This document shows, in pieces, positions 1 to 12,278 of a DNA stretch of 64,000 nt. A program made the translations under genes and the position numbers. This DNA is from Antitrichia curtipendula (Eukaryota; Streptophyta; Bryopsida; Hypnales; Leucodontaceae). The DNA lies in contig OX579635.1 in the NCBI GenBank assembly GCA_951230915.1, forward strand, positions 2,790,001 to 2,854,000, written 5' to 3'. Within the stretch, counting starts at the first letter, position 1, and each line of letters begins with the position of its first letter. Under the pieces are notes generated by a model that did not search any database, was not told where the DNA came from, and saw nothing but the letters and a program-made list of their open reading frames with translations.

Positions 1-247
1 ACAGTACCTTGCTGAGTATCATATGCGGTTGATATAGGTCCTCTTCGAAGCTCGTGATATCTTCAATTTCCTTACTCAAATTATATGGTGACTTACTGTT
101 GCTTTTTTATACTCGTGTCCTCTGCATCTGGTTTGAGCTGAATTTGCTTGAGATATAAAGAGTGTCTGTGATGTAAATTCGTATGGAAATATGTGTTCTA
201 AGGTTTTGTTATTGGGTTATTGCTTATGCAGGACGAGAATTCAGAAC

Positions 248-349
248 ATGGAGAACCGGGAGGCTTTGGCGATTACAATTGCTCTTATTTGTTTGGTTCT
301 CTCTCCAGTTCTGTACTTTCTCCATTATGGCCCTTACTTGCGACGGTAG
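248..349 (+). CDS. Possible 33-residue hydrophobic peptide ORF
   Basis: An ATG at 248 opens a 33-codon frame ending in TAG at 347-349. The peptide has an acidic/polar start (MENREALA), a hydrophobic stretch of about 20 residues and a basic end (YLRR), so it could be a single-span membrane peptide. About 18 bases upstream is a splice-acceptor-like sequence (TTATGCAG, ending at 230), which would make the preceding bases a 5' UTR intron. I do not recognise a family. It could equally be chance, or an upstream ORF of a longer transcript. Confidence 0.25.
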   Translation: MENREALAITIALICLVLSPVLYFLHYGPYLRR

Positions 350-1019
350 GGCTGCATGTTATCAGACACCTTTTGGTCAATGCTCAGCAGCTGCGATTAT
401 GTAGACTTTTAATCGAACCATTCATAACATACCTTTAGTGATGGCTCACCCAGTATTTTTGGAAACACTCCTGCAGCATGAGTTGAAACTCAGCCTAGTT
501 TGGGACCGCTATTCAAGGGTGTGACATCAAGTGCTTCGACCGGAACTCGAGAGGACAAGCGAGCCCAACACCAACGCTCGTGCAGCTATTTGTGGTGATC
601 TGAAAATGCCACTCACGTGGCTATGTTTTGTGACGATCCTTCTATCATGGCTATTTCATCTGATTGGATTCTTATCTGGAGTTGGTCGAATTTGTCTGAG
701 TACAAAAAGGTGCATCAACACGTAAAGATGGGCGTCCTTGTTTCCTTTTCCTGTACCTAAGCAGGCAGCATCATTTTCTCTGGAGCGTGTCTTTCTTGGA
801 GACGGTTTTAGGCGTGGCTGCTCATGTTTCGGGTTCAGATACCCTGAGTATATCGGTTGAGAAACTCAGAATACTTTGAACTCCCATCTAAGTTGGTTTA
901 GTTTTATGTAATGATCGATTAGCATTTACGTTACCCTCCATGAGATCCATTGTGTTACGCAATGGAGTAAGTGTTCGGGTAGGCATTTTGTTCCAATAAC
1001 AGCCAAAGTAGTTCTTATA

Positions 1020-1057
1020 GTCCAGGACCTACTACGTAGTTCTTGTAGGTCCTGGAC
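1020..1057. repeat. Perfect 13-bp hairpin
   Basis: GTCCAGGACCTAC (1020-1032) is followed after 12 bases by its exact reverse complement, GTAGGTCCTGGAC (1045-1057). The stem is GC-rich for this neighbourhood. It may be a transcript secondary structure, a fold-back element remnant or a small-RNA precursor stem; the stem is short for a plant miRNA hairpin. Confidence 0.6.
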
Positions 1058-2469
1058 ATTTTTCTCCAACTTTGAAGCATTTGCTCCAATGCTCATGCTG
1101 GTTGGGCACAGACCAGGTGTTTCCTGAGATTATGCATGGGAGTTGGAGCTTTGAGGTGTAGATTCTGTAGAATGTTAACCCCGGCTTCATGTCATTTTGA
1201 CCACTGTGAACCGTTGATCATTTCAAAGTCCGTACGACACGTCTTATTATGTTCCTTAGTACCGGTACCTGAACTTTGATTGATCAATGCTTGTGCAGCT
1301 CCTAATGTGAGTTTCAAATCTTGCGAATTGGCAGCAGAATTTTGATGATGTGCACTTATGTCGTCCCACATGTAAGCCCCAGACCGTCCTCTATAATCAA
1401 CCCAACTCCAGATCGGGCAGGGACGCGGAAACAGCCACGCTGCAGGTACGCCCTGCCGCAGCTCTAATGGCCCCCTGCAGACCATGTACCCCCTTGTGTT
1501 CCTTCTTTACTTGGTATGGCAGAGCTGGTATTTCTGGAATCTGAACTTCTGAAGGTGATCTGGTCGTCGCTGGCTAGCGCGACTTACTACTATTAACCCT
1601 AAGAGGCCTCATGGCATAGGATTGTAGGGAACTTGTGAGGAACTGCGGGGTTAAATATTCACGCATGCCAAACCGAATGTTCTGGAAGTTCGCAATGGTA
1701 CGACCCAAGGGTTCAGCATTGGGAGTAAAAGAGGGGGCTCTCACAATACAGTATTGCCGGTGTCCTGCAGCGACCAGCTCTGAGCCCCGTCTCTCGCTCT
1801 GCTCCTTTTGTACACTCATTATTACTGGAGCTCATAAACTCTCATGGACATGGAGATACAGGCTCCAGAAACCAGTCCGTGTCAGAGGCACAAGATCATC
1901 AGGCCGCTCTGCTGCCACCCGGTGGCCACAGGGAGAGAATGTAGCCTTGAGTGCTCTCGCATTCAGACGCATCCTGGCCTAAGCTGAACTTAAGTTAATA
2001 CGAGTGCATTTGCAGACTGGAGGAATTGTTTGCAGCTGCTGCGTGCGTCTCCGCACGGTTACAAAAGCCTGAGCCTGAGGCCGGTCTCTGCACTGCCCTG
2101 TCCGCAGGGAAGACTCACCACGCTCCCAGTACTTCCTATCTAGGGTGCTCAGCAGCAACAGCGTCAGAGATATCATTTAGCTAAATCCGGATGCAAATCT
2201 GTGAAGCCTCTGTCTGCGCATTGACGTTATAGGGTACCTGAGCTGTCGTGTCGGACCCCATTCCCCTTCCCGGCCCTCCCGTCAACAGCTCCCAGTCCCT
2301 TTAGATCGCTGCTCCTTCATGGTCGTCGTCGTACAGCATGTCCTCGGGATCCACCTCCAACCTTGCAGGGACCGCTAGCTCCCTCTAATTTGCGCGCCCA
2401 GGCAGCGGCCGCCGTAATTCTGTAGCTCAATTGTTGCAGAAACCAGGACCAGTTTTGAACTGCTGCAAA

Positions 2470-2475
<6 letters not shown>

Positions 2476-2502
<27 letters not shown>
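2476..2502. repeat. (GA)n microsatellite upstream of the TPD1-like gene
   Basis: An uninterrupted run of about 13 GA dinucleotides lies roughly 420 bases before the ATG of the TPD1-like gene. GA/CT runs are common in plant core promoters and 5' UTRs, where they can bind GAGA-binding (BBR/BPC) proteins. A regulatory role here is inferred from position only. Confidence 0.75.
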
Positions 2503-2923
2503 TGTCCTCGAGCGGCACGTGAAGACGAAAGCTGCAGCGTAACTCCATCTCATGTGTGGAGATGACAACTGAAGGGAAGATTGCAGTGTGAAATGTTAGG
2601 AGGTTTATGGGAGTTTTGTTTGACCATGCTGTTGTGGACTCGCGGAGTTTGGTACTAGCAGAGCACTCGATGGCCAGCTGCACTCGAGATGGGATGCGAC
2701 ATATTGCAGGGCCGTTGTGGCTGCCATCATTATATGGAAAATGTTGAGATGGTGCAGTTGCAGTTGCTGTTACTCCTCATGCGTGACCGCGCTTTGGCCA
2801 TCTGCTCGCAGCTCGGGTTTCTCTTTCTGGCATGAGACTCGTATCGCGTGACTCCCGTAGGTTTCATGAGCTTTCCAGCGCTGTCAGAATTAGCATTGCG
2901 CTCTCAAGTGCCACCCAGTAGCT

Positions 2924-3409
2924 ATGGCGATCACGACTAGGGCCTGGAACTATTGGCTGTGGCTCGTCTGTGTATTCCTTCTTCTTTCTCCCTCTGTAGG
3001 CATCGTGGTGCGAGGCGGGAGGGTGCTGCACCCCACCATAGCCGCGGCGGTGGCGCCCACTTACGTGAACCGGAAGCTGCGAGCGTCCACGCCGTCGTGC
3101 ACGAAGGCGGACATCAGCATCACGCAGGGCAAGAGCGGCAACAGCAACGGCATCCCGGCGTTCAGCGTGCAGATCACTAACTTGTGCGTGAACCACAACT
3201 GCCAGCTGAGGAACATCCACGTTGCTTGCGCGGCGTTCGCGTCGGCACGGCCTCTGGACTCACGCGTGTTCCAGCGGATCAAGTACAACGACTGTTTGGT
3301 CATGGGCGGCGCGCCGTTGCGAGCCGGCGGCAGCGTGGCGTTCGAGTACGCCAATTCCTCCGAGTATCCCATGCACGTCATCTCGGCCGATCTCGGCCCT
3401 TGCTCATAG
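2924..3409 (+). CDS. TPD1-like secreted cysteine-rich protein
   Basis: This is a single-exon 161-residue protein of the TAPETUM DETERMINANT 1 family, small secreted ligands that in angiosperms act through the EMS1/EXS leucine-rich-repeat receptor kinase in anther cell fate. Residues 8-28 are a hydrophobic signal peptide. A basic stretch (NRKLR, 49-53) sits before the conserved domain and may be a processing site, as proposed for TPD1. The domain from about 59 has six cysteines (59, 88, 93, 102, 124, 160) in the family spacing, with the motifs DISITQG, IPAFSVQI, NIHVACAAF, YNDCLVMGG and FEYANS. The start is the first ATG of the frame and places the signal peptide at the N-terminus. Family membership is clear. 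The receptor partner and role in this organism are inferred; in plants without tapetum it may act in general cell division or reproductive-organ growth. Confidence 0.9.
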   Translation: MAITTRAWNYWLWLVCVFLLLSPSVGIVVRGGRVLHPTIAAAVAPTYVNRKLRASTPSCTKADISITQGKSGNSNGIPAFSVQITNLCVNHNCQLRNIHVACAAFASARPLDSRVFQRIKYNDCLVMGGAPLRAGGSVAFEYANSSEYPMHVISADLGPCS

Positions 3410-5100
3410 CCAGCCAGCCAGTCGCTCAGCCGATCTTTCCTCCTGGTCCTCCGTCCATCTTGTAATGCTTGGACCTTCATCAGTCGGCTTTGGCATTGTA
3501 GCCCTTCCTGTTGGCTAGCAGGCGGCTGCCATAATCTTCAATCATCAGCTTCAGGTTTGTGGTACTTTGCCAGGCATCAACTTGTTCTTCGGAGCACCAG
3601 GAATCATCACGCATCTCTCCATAGCTAGCTAGCTTTAATTAATTGATTTCGATAGTACCTTCCTGTTTGCGCAATTTAGGTTTTTTGAACTGGTTTCAAA
3701 TCTTGTAACTATTCTCTGCAAGAATAATCTGAATTATACCCCACTGACCAGGAGCTAGCCCTGTCTCACTGTCTCCGTCGTTGTTCTCGATGTGGATTGA
3801 TGGTACATCTCAAGGTCGGTGTCTCTGTCTCTGAGCTTTGATCAGATGACTATGTGGCAATTGCATGGTGGTGTCTGCACAGAGTTAAAACATGATTAAG
3901 CAAGTAATTTGAGGTGTCAGTTGCACCGCTTTGCTGTAGTAGTCAAAGGCAGGCAGCAGCAGCTGCTGTTGCTGTTGTTGCTGGCAGGCAGGCAAGCGTA
4001 GTGTGTTCTACACTCCAGGAAATTTGGCGAGGAATCAGATTGTCTCTGAATCGATTGTCGAGCTCAGTCACTGCAAAAGGGGGGTGGTTGGTCGTGACTG
4101 CGGCCTGCTTGTAATGCGGGAGTCAGAGGCTCACCTGGGGCTGTCTCTTGCCATGCACAGCCGGGAGTCCGTGACTAGCTACTCCAGTGCTTTTTGCTGA
4201 ATTGCTTTTACCTCAGGAGCTTGAAGTGACCGCGACAACCCTTCTCCGGAGCTTGAAGTTTGAATGTCAAACCTTCAGTCAGTCGTTTCACTTCCTGCAC
4301 CTTTAATTTTCTACTATTGCCTCTCCCACTGATTTACAAATTACGTCTGACTGCTGTACATCATTGTACCTCATTGAGGTGCGCACATTGACAGTAAACT
4401 GCCCAGGCACTTCATAATTCCCCTGTCCTGATCCCTGCGGACTGAGTTTGAATCTATATCCATACAAAACGGTTCACGACAAAAGTGCATCATTCATTCG
4501 GGGAAGCTCCAACTGCTCAAGATGCCAACCTGACTGATTCGGAATCCCCCCGAGTCACTGGAGTCTTCGAATCATACCAGCCTCAGGAGTGGCTAGTTCG
4601 TCATCGAGTAAATTCGACATCGGTATCCACGAGATCAAGTTCATTAGTAATGGCGTTTGACTTGTCTGGACGAGCGAATCCATGCTTGGCAATGTATCCA
4701 GTCGAATATTGTAGGTGCTTGACTTCCGGAGTTCAGCGCATAATTGGCAGGACATGTGGTTTTTTGTCCTCGTGTAGCCAAGTTCTTGTCTTTGTCCCTT
4801 CCAATGAATGGAACTCAGCTGCGGAGCTGCGCATCCGTTACCGGTGCAAGTAGTTCAATTCCACCCTTTAAAGATCGCTGGAGCCAGAAAAGTGGTCTGT
4901 GCATGATTTCAAAGAAACAGTAGAGGATGAAGAATTGCAATTTTTTGGGAGACTTGCTCGAGTGCATTTGTTTGTTGTGGATGCTGGTGGACATTTTGTC
5001 ATGGAGTGTGTTATTGATTATTATATAGAAAGTAGCCAAATCCAAGGGATCACAAAAGATGCTTTCTGTAGTTCTAGCGCCATGCTCTTTATCAGAATAT
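3410..5100. other. 3' flank of the TPD1-like gene, no further gene seen
   Basis: Composition stays balanced after the TPD1-like stop codon, so the first few hundred bases are probably its 3' UTR. The rest contains short open frames on both strands (for example 4485-4853) with no recognisable protein motif. The composition turns sharply AT-rich at about 5.1 kb. Confidence 0.5.
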
Positions 5101-8100
5101 CATCCATAAAAATGACATTTTTTTGAATTTGAATCCAAGTTGTGAAATGAAGTCAATCCAATCTAGTTTCTAATCCAATTTGGGTATTTTCAAAAATCCC
5201 TAAAATTAAATATTTAATTGCAATTTGAACTATGGGTCTATAAGTGCCATCTATTGATATTTAAATTGTAGAAAGATACGTAAAATTGATCTACATCATG
5301 ATGTTCTATGTTGTATATACATCTATGGAGAAAATTTCAGATTTTTTGAGCTAATTTTGTCACTTGGGAAGATTTGAAGAAAAGATGAAGAATTAGCTTA
5401 AAAAATAAGAAGACATGTGATTTCAAGAAAAAATATGGAGTCACATGTGAAGATTTGAAGAAAAGGTGAAGAAGACGTATGATTTCAACTTTGAAAAATA
5501 AATATAAAAAAATCATTCATAAATAGCTACATAATAAAAGGGTTCATGCATGTGAAACAACATAAGTGTATTTAAGCACAAAGATAGGAGATAATTCATT
5601 TTGCCAACAAATAGCCTATACTAGGATATCATGCAAATAAAGTTATTTACAATCAGTCATAGTAGAGTGGGGTACCAAAAACTTCAACCTCTTCTTTTTG
5701 TTTTCTATATGAACATCCCATTTTGAAATGCAATCTTATGCAATTTTTATGCAATTCCTACATTGTAACATTCTTATGAAATGTTTATCAAGCACATTAT
5801 TTTTTTATTTCAAAAAAATGCAATTCTATTTTTGTGAATTTTTAAAATTAAATTTCATGATATTACATAGTAGTTAACTGAAAATCCAATTGTGATGAAT
5901 TTTCAAAATTAAATTGCATGCTTATGTTGAAATGTCCATAAGCCCATCTCACCTTTTAGAAGGAATTTCAAAATTCATATTTTTTAGTATTCAATGCTAG
6001 GATGTGACATGCGCTAATGCTTTAAATCTATATCTATATACTATAACTATCCGAACCCCACATTGCAAGTGTCTAATAATGTACCTTTAAGTACAATGGT
6101 TCAATCAATATTTTCTACAATAATTAGATTTGATTGTTTAACACTCATGATACAATTAGAAATGTACCCTTGAATACAATGGTACAATCGATATTCAATA
6201 CTGGGGGGCCACATGTTCAAATGTTATAAATCAATATTTGTGTACAATCTTTAGATTTAACTATTGATCTTTGTAGTATAACTAGTAATATGCTTGTAAG
6301 TACAATGGTATAGATGTATTTGATCCTTACATTAGTTGCAACTAGTATTATACCTTTATATATAATGGTACAATTTGTTTGCCAACATCTAATTATAGTA
6401 CAAAAAAATTATTTTACAAAAATTTGTATATAAGATTCTAATCATTGAATATTGTGTCCTGTGAACTTTGAAATTTTTTTGAGTTTTTTTCTAAAAAGTG
6501 CGATGTGCTTATAAACATTTCCAACATACTTATGCAATTCAATTTTGAGAATTTGTCACTACCAATTTCAATTAACTATCATGTAAAATCATGAATTAAA
6601 TTTTTTAAATTTATTGCAAATAGGATTTTGATTATCTAAAATAAAAATTGCTATATTTGATGGAGATTGCTTAAGAATGTATTGCTGTAAGAATTTCATA
6701 CAAATTGCCTAAGATTTCTTTTGAAATGGGATGTCTGAGTTCTGAAAGAGTAATGAAAGAGGTTATTTCAATTTATGGTGGATTGTTCAATAGATCAAAG
6801 AGTTCCTTGCAAAGCATCCACAAAATAAGTTTGCTAAACACTCTCATTCTCAACAAGAAAAATTTGCAACTTAAACTAAACTTTACCAAATGAAGTTAAT
6901 ACACTTCAAATCTTGAGCTAAGACAAGGGACCATTGAAAATTAAAAAAACAAAATATTCTTGCATGTGAGCTGCCACCTTGGCTCATGATTTAAGTTTTG
7001 GATATTTTTAAAAATCATAGGAGTTTGTCAATTAGATATTAGGAGGAGGAATTAATCTATAACAATGAATTAGTGGGTTTTATGATAGGGAGTAGAGGAA
7101 ATTTTAGGACAATGATGTAGAATTTAATGGGTTCAATTACGTGATGAATGATAGGGAACTCTAAAGGAAAAATTGGAATATTGAAGGCTTGAAGTGCTAA
7201 ATAAGAAAGGAATAATTAAAAAACTAGACAAATAGTAGAATTGGTAGAATTAGGGAATAAAATATTAAGACTTGGAATTAGCATTAAAAAATGAATTGGG
7301 AATGGAAAGTGTACTTGGAAGTGCAATTACAAAAAACATGAAGCTAACTAGAAAAATTACAGAAAATTAAAGATACTAACATTATGGAAGATACTCCAAA
7401 TTAAAAAAAAATATTGAAATCAATGTGGATATAGAGAGGATGCACCAATATAGGATAGAGAGGAATTAACACTTGGATGGATGCTTGAATGCTAATGGGA
7501 TAATAGAAAATAAAATTGGGGTTAGAACTATCTCATTTTTTTTGTGCTCATAGTGAGTGTGGTTGAGGATTTGTGTGGAATGAATCCCTTGAGATGTAGA
7601 AAAATTATAGAGGTTTTATTTAAGGAAGATTATTAGAAAATTTGTTGAATAGATTTTTTTACATTTGTGTGGGAAAAGAATATAGAAAATGATTATGAAA
7701 ATTTTAAAGGTTAGAATGGGGGTGATTGGAGACATGAGAATGTTGGTGAGATTAGATTTGGATGAGTTTCAGGATAGTAGTGCATGGTATCAATCACCTT
7801 AGGGGGTCCAATAATTAATCCTAGAGTAGCTACAAGGACTGTGGAGTCAAGGCGACCCAATCGATTAAGTTTAACAAGTGGGAGGCACAACAATGAAAAA
7901 TGGCAGAATGAACAAGAAGATCAGTGGTCCAAGGTGAAGGAAACAACCGTAGTTCCACGAGATCAAGTTCACAAATACAACAACCAGCTAAGTAGAAAAA
8001 AAACAAGGACCAGTGACCACTATAGTCTAAAGCCCGGAGATCTCAAAAAGACTAACAATGCATGTGGTTTGCCACATGATCAAGATGACAAGGGTGAGCT

Positions 8101-11100
8101 TTGATTGCAAGGCAACAAACTCTACAAGGATTTTGGCAACATTCCTATGACTCATTTAGGAACGCACAAACCTAGAAAACACAAAGAATTCATAGGGGCG
8201 CATAAAAAAGGAGGTGACAAGGGCCTTTAGCAAGAAAACAACAATGAAAAAAGAAGACCACACTTAAAATTTGAACCATAAAGAAGTCACATCAAGAAGA
8301 CAATTGGGAGGTCGCAAAAGCAAGAAAAGGATTTAAGGAAAAAAATAGCATGGAGCTCAAGTAGGAAAACAACAAGAGTCTCGAAGCTTGAACTTTTGAT
8401 GGCTCTTTCTCATTGAGTGTACTAGGGACTGAAACCTAGGGCAATTCATGGTAAAATGAGTTTTTATTGTGGGGTAGATGAAGCTAACTTATGTTGTTCC
8501 TAAAGAGCTACAAGGTTGATTCCGATCAAGATGTAGGATGTTGCTTGTACAAAGCTAAGAAGTGGAAGCTAGCAAGCTAAAAATTAGAGGGAAGAACCCA
8601 TGATCAAGAAGTCAGCCCGGCTCTAGAAAGAGGCTAAAGCGTCTTGCAAGATCACGGTTTGTTTATTTTATTTTTATTTTATTGTAGAAATTCCTTGTGG
8701 GAATCCGTACATGGCATACATAACAATGTTTGTTGATTGGTTGGTAGTTATAAATATGGATTATTAGTTTGGGAGTATAATCGAGACTTTAGGTAGCAAG
8801 ACTAGTGGAAAATTATCTAGAAACTAAGCCATAACAAGTGTGTCTCACTTGGATGATGAACTCATTCATTTATGACTAATTATATTACTTTAGACTCTCG
8901 CATGGCCAAGAAAACATTGATAAGTGAGTTAATCACTAAAAATCTCTAATGCAAAAAGTTTCTCCCCAACTACATATTAAGTAGTGTAGGTTGCATGAAG
9001 TAGAATCACTTGTTGATGAATGATGCAAATTGAATGTGAATGACCACTGATTGCTAATTTGTATATGGGGATGAATTCATAAGTGGTTGTGGGTCAAATT
9101 GAATTGCTTGAAGTAGCTTTATGAATGATTGGTGGATGAGTCCATGGATTCATGGTAGAGTGTAAAATTAGCGTGTGATTAGTGTTGCCAAGACAAAATA
9201 TAAATTTAATAATATGTAGTTGCTAGCTAGAGAGTCCCTTGCTTGAAGGCTTAGTAGGGTTCCACTCTCCACCAACCATTTTCTAAGGATTTTTTGGCCA
9301 TACTAGTTGAAAAGCTCATAATGCACATGACCATAGTTGTGATTTTTCATCCATGTAACTAATCCACTCTCATAGTCACAAATAGAATCCTAAAGTTTTT
9401 ATTTTGTAATGGTGCCTATGATGAATTTAAAAAAAAGATCAAAATCTCTCTAACCATCTTTTACTATATAAGATCTAATTTATTTAATGCAAAATTTTTA
9501 AGTAAACCTTCCTAAATATAGCACCTCTACAAATGTATATTATATCCTATTTTTATAAAGAATAAGATTTTGGGTGTTACCTTAAATTAATTAATGGAAC
9601 CATGTGTTTAAGCTCATATTGTTTCCAACATTTTGAATGTACATTCTCTTAGAATTTCACCAAAATTTTAATCAATGACTCATGAGAACAAAGTTCTCAT
9701 TAGGCATCTATATTTGTACATAATAAGGCTTCTAGTAAAAGTTCCACATGCATTCAAAAGAGATTCATATGATATATCTATATATCTATATCTATAACAC
9801 AGTGAATGTCTAGTACACTAGTTTCCCAAGTTTGTCTATGTTTTTAAATGGTAAGTTATTATGAATTGAAATCGATATCTTTGAACTCCTCTTTGGAATT
9901 ATACTAAGCGTGATAAAATGGTGTTATTTTAAGTGCATACAATTGTTATTTTAGTAGGTAGATTGATACGATGTCAAAGTCAAATTGAAATGTCTGAACT
10001 TCAAGACCATTTAAGCATGCAACTTCATTCATATTTTAACCTCCAAAGTCCCTAGGCCTTTTTTTTAGGAAAATTTAAAAAATTAGTTTGAAAATGACTC
10101 CATTACGTTATTTTCTCAAAAAAATGCATGCTATGATTGCCTACAATACAAGAAGCTCCATAACTTTTAAATCACTAATCCCAAATGGAATGGAATAGAA
10201 CTTTCTATATACAATCTATGAGAATCTAATTTTTGAATATTTTATTTTAAGTTTTTGTCAAGTGTGGGGTATTTGCTAGCAAACTCCATTTCATATTTAA
10301 GATGGCATAACTTTTTTTCTAGGCACCCATTGAAATATAAATTATATTTCCAAAACAATAATGATTTTTTTACCTCATTAAATCCTAAAGTCCTAAGAGT
10401 CCCCTTCGGGAACTTTTAAAGGTTTGGAAAGGTACCTAAAATTTCAATTTTTGGCAAGATTTTTTGAATCTTTTCTTTGAGATAGGAAAATTGATTAGCT
10501 TTATGTGAATAGATTTTTTTATTCCAATTGGTACATGGAAGCAAAAGTTATTCCACAATAAGTCCAAAATTGGCAAAGATGGTCAACAAAAAAATCCTTA
10601 AAACTTGAAATGATTTAAAATTAGATTAAATGTTTTATAGATTATATATTTTTTGTTTGGAAAGATTTGATCCATTCCATTGGGATAAGTGATGTGAAAG
10701 TTATGAAGCTTCTTGTTTTGTGGGCAATCTCGATAATTTTTTTGAAAAAACTTGTTTTTTCTTCTTGCAATGCTTATATCTTGTGATCCATATGGTCAAA
10801 GCTTTTGAAATTTTATTCCTCACATTCTTATACCGCCCTTGTGCAAGATCTCATGGTTAAATATGCAAAAAAAACAATCCTTAATGTTTTTTGCTCTTTG
10901 CAATAGAAATAGCAGTTTTGAATGTTTTTTGATGAAAAAAAGGCTTAAAGACTTTAGAGATTAAAAAGTATCAAAAAGTTGCACCAAAAATTGAGATCAC
11001 ATAAATTTACTCAAACTTTAGGAGTTAAATGTGTATGGAAATATTTTGGAATAAAATACTATCTTTATTTGCTAAACAAATAGAGATTTACTTAGAAATA

Positions 11101-11500
11101 GCAAAATTTGGCTCCATGGTGCCTCCTCTCCCCGAAGGCTAAACTAATTTGTCTTAATGATGAGGGAAAAATATCCAAAAAATCAATGTGACAACAAAAT
11201 TTGTTTTTTTGTGTAATTTGTTTTTTTTGTGTAATTTGGTTTAATGATATAATATTTAAACCTACACTAAATCAAAATAATGCAACTTTGGAAAACTATA
11301 CTAATAATGAAATTTAGTGTTATTTATTGCACCCTATAAGTCACTCTAATTCTCATTTAGTTGACAATTGGTGTTTATGTTGTGTAGTAATTTGGTTCAA
11401 GGTAAACTATCTCTCTCCTAATTTTTTTTATTTTTGTTGAAAATATAATTGACAATTATTGTTGGTAACATTAGCAGCATTGTAACATTAACAGCATTTA
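5101..11500. other. AT-rich intergenic block of decayed repeats
   Basis: The block is very AT-rich and lacks credible genes. A 106-codon open frame at 7784-8104 is rich in polar and charged residues and lies in a less AT-rich patch (about 7.8-8.7 kb); it may be a remnant of retroelement coding sequence, but no gag or pol motif is visible. A complete TTAA-bordered element occupies 10036-10964 (listed separately). Otherwise I see only low-complexity sequence and degenerate repeats. Confidence 0.6.
10036..10964. mobile_element. TTAA-bordered non-autonomous DNA transposon (929 bp)
   Basis: The element starts TTAACCTCCAAAGTCCCTAG and ends with the approximate inverse (reverse complement TTAATCTCTAAAGTCTTTAA), giving imperfect terminal inverted repeats flanked by TTAA on both sides. 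The interior has no transposase frame. Its last 200 bases match the last 200 of the element at 51814-52735 and, inverted, the first part of 55410-55995, including a shared core around TTGCTCTTTGCAATAGAA. TTAA target duplication is typical of the piggyBac and Kolobok superfamilies; which of these applies cannot be decided without the transposase. Divergence suggests an old copy. Confidence 0.65.
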
Positions 11501-12278
11501 GTGTTAGGGTTCGTAAATAGTGTTACAATCCCTAAATTTCATTATTAGTGTAGTGTCACACGCCCCCTTCACTTGGGGGAAGGTAACCGGAAGACGTCTT
11601 AACCAGGTGCTAAACCCACCACGGTTAAATGCCTACTCGCATGGGGCCCTCTTTTCCCTATTAGCTAACCCGAGGTCTATCCGCGCCTTTACCCAGGCAC
11701 CACCATTGACCGCTCTTCGCCTTGCTCCTCTTGCGCCTCCCTTTCCTATGCTTCATCACACTCTGTTTTTGCTTCCCGAATTTGGTATGCACGGCTGCTC
11801 ACTCACAAGGCTGCATTCAGCTCAACGGACGGAAATAGCTGCCAAAACTGTGAAGGAAATTGCCCAGGTTTGAGCCTGCATTGCTGAATCCGTAGTTCGT
11901 GCTGTTTGCCTTCCATTGATTGCATCCAAACTGTGTGTTAATCAATCAGGGTGTATCAATCTATCCAACACGAGGACAAGGCCGAGAGATAGCACCAATG
12001 GCTCACGAATTAATCGCAGCCATGAATTATTCGCACATGTTCTCGTTTTTGAATTCGTGCCTCACAAATTCATTGGCTTTTTCAGAGAAAATTTGATGGA
12101 TTAGGGCTTGTGCGCAATTGGGAAGCAGCTGGGTTGGAGTGCTGTGTCTGAATGCTGACGAGTGTTGGCATTGGTGTTCAAGTGCAGAGGGAATTGCAAG
12201 GGTTGAGGGTTTAGCTGGGGGAAGGAAGGGCCAGGGATTGATTAGGTTTTGGGGTTTGGTGAATTGAGTGGAATTCAA

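Larger units (their letters stand above)
1..2475. other. Gene-like flank with no assigned gene
   Basis: This stretch has balanced base composition, unlike the AT-rich blocks further on, so it is probably transcribed or regulatory DNA. No open frame here resembles a protein family I recognise. It holds one short open frame (248-349) after a splice-acceptor-like site and one strong hairpin (1020-1057), listed separately. The left part may be the 3' end or UTR of a gene that begins outside the window. Confidence 0.4.

Noticed and set aside
3061..3480. 139-codon minus-strand open frame over the TPD1-like gene
   Set aside because: It is antisense to a gene with a clear family match; its length follows from the GC-rich codons of that gene.
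7784..8104. 106-codon polar frame as a retroelement gag gene
   Set aside because: No zinc knuckle, protease or polymerase motif is visible, so only a remnant is possible.
12249..12278. Upstream in-frame extension of the EGY2-like gene
   Set aside because: The extended frame begins at TTG, not ATG. The first in-frame ATG at 12279 gives a normal transit-peptide start.
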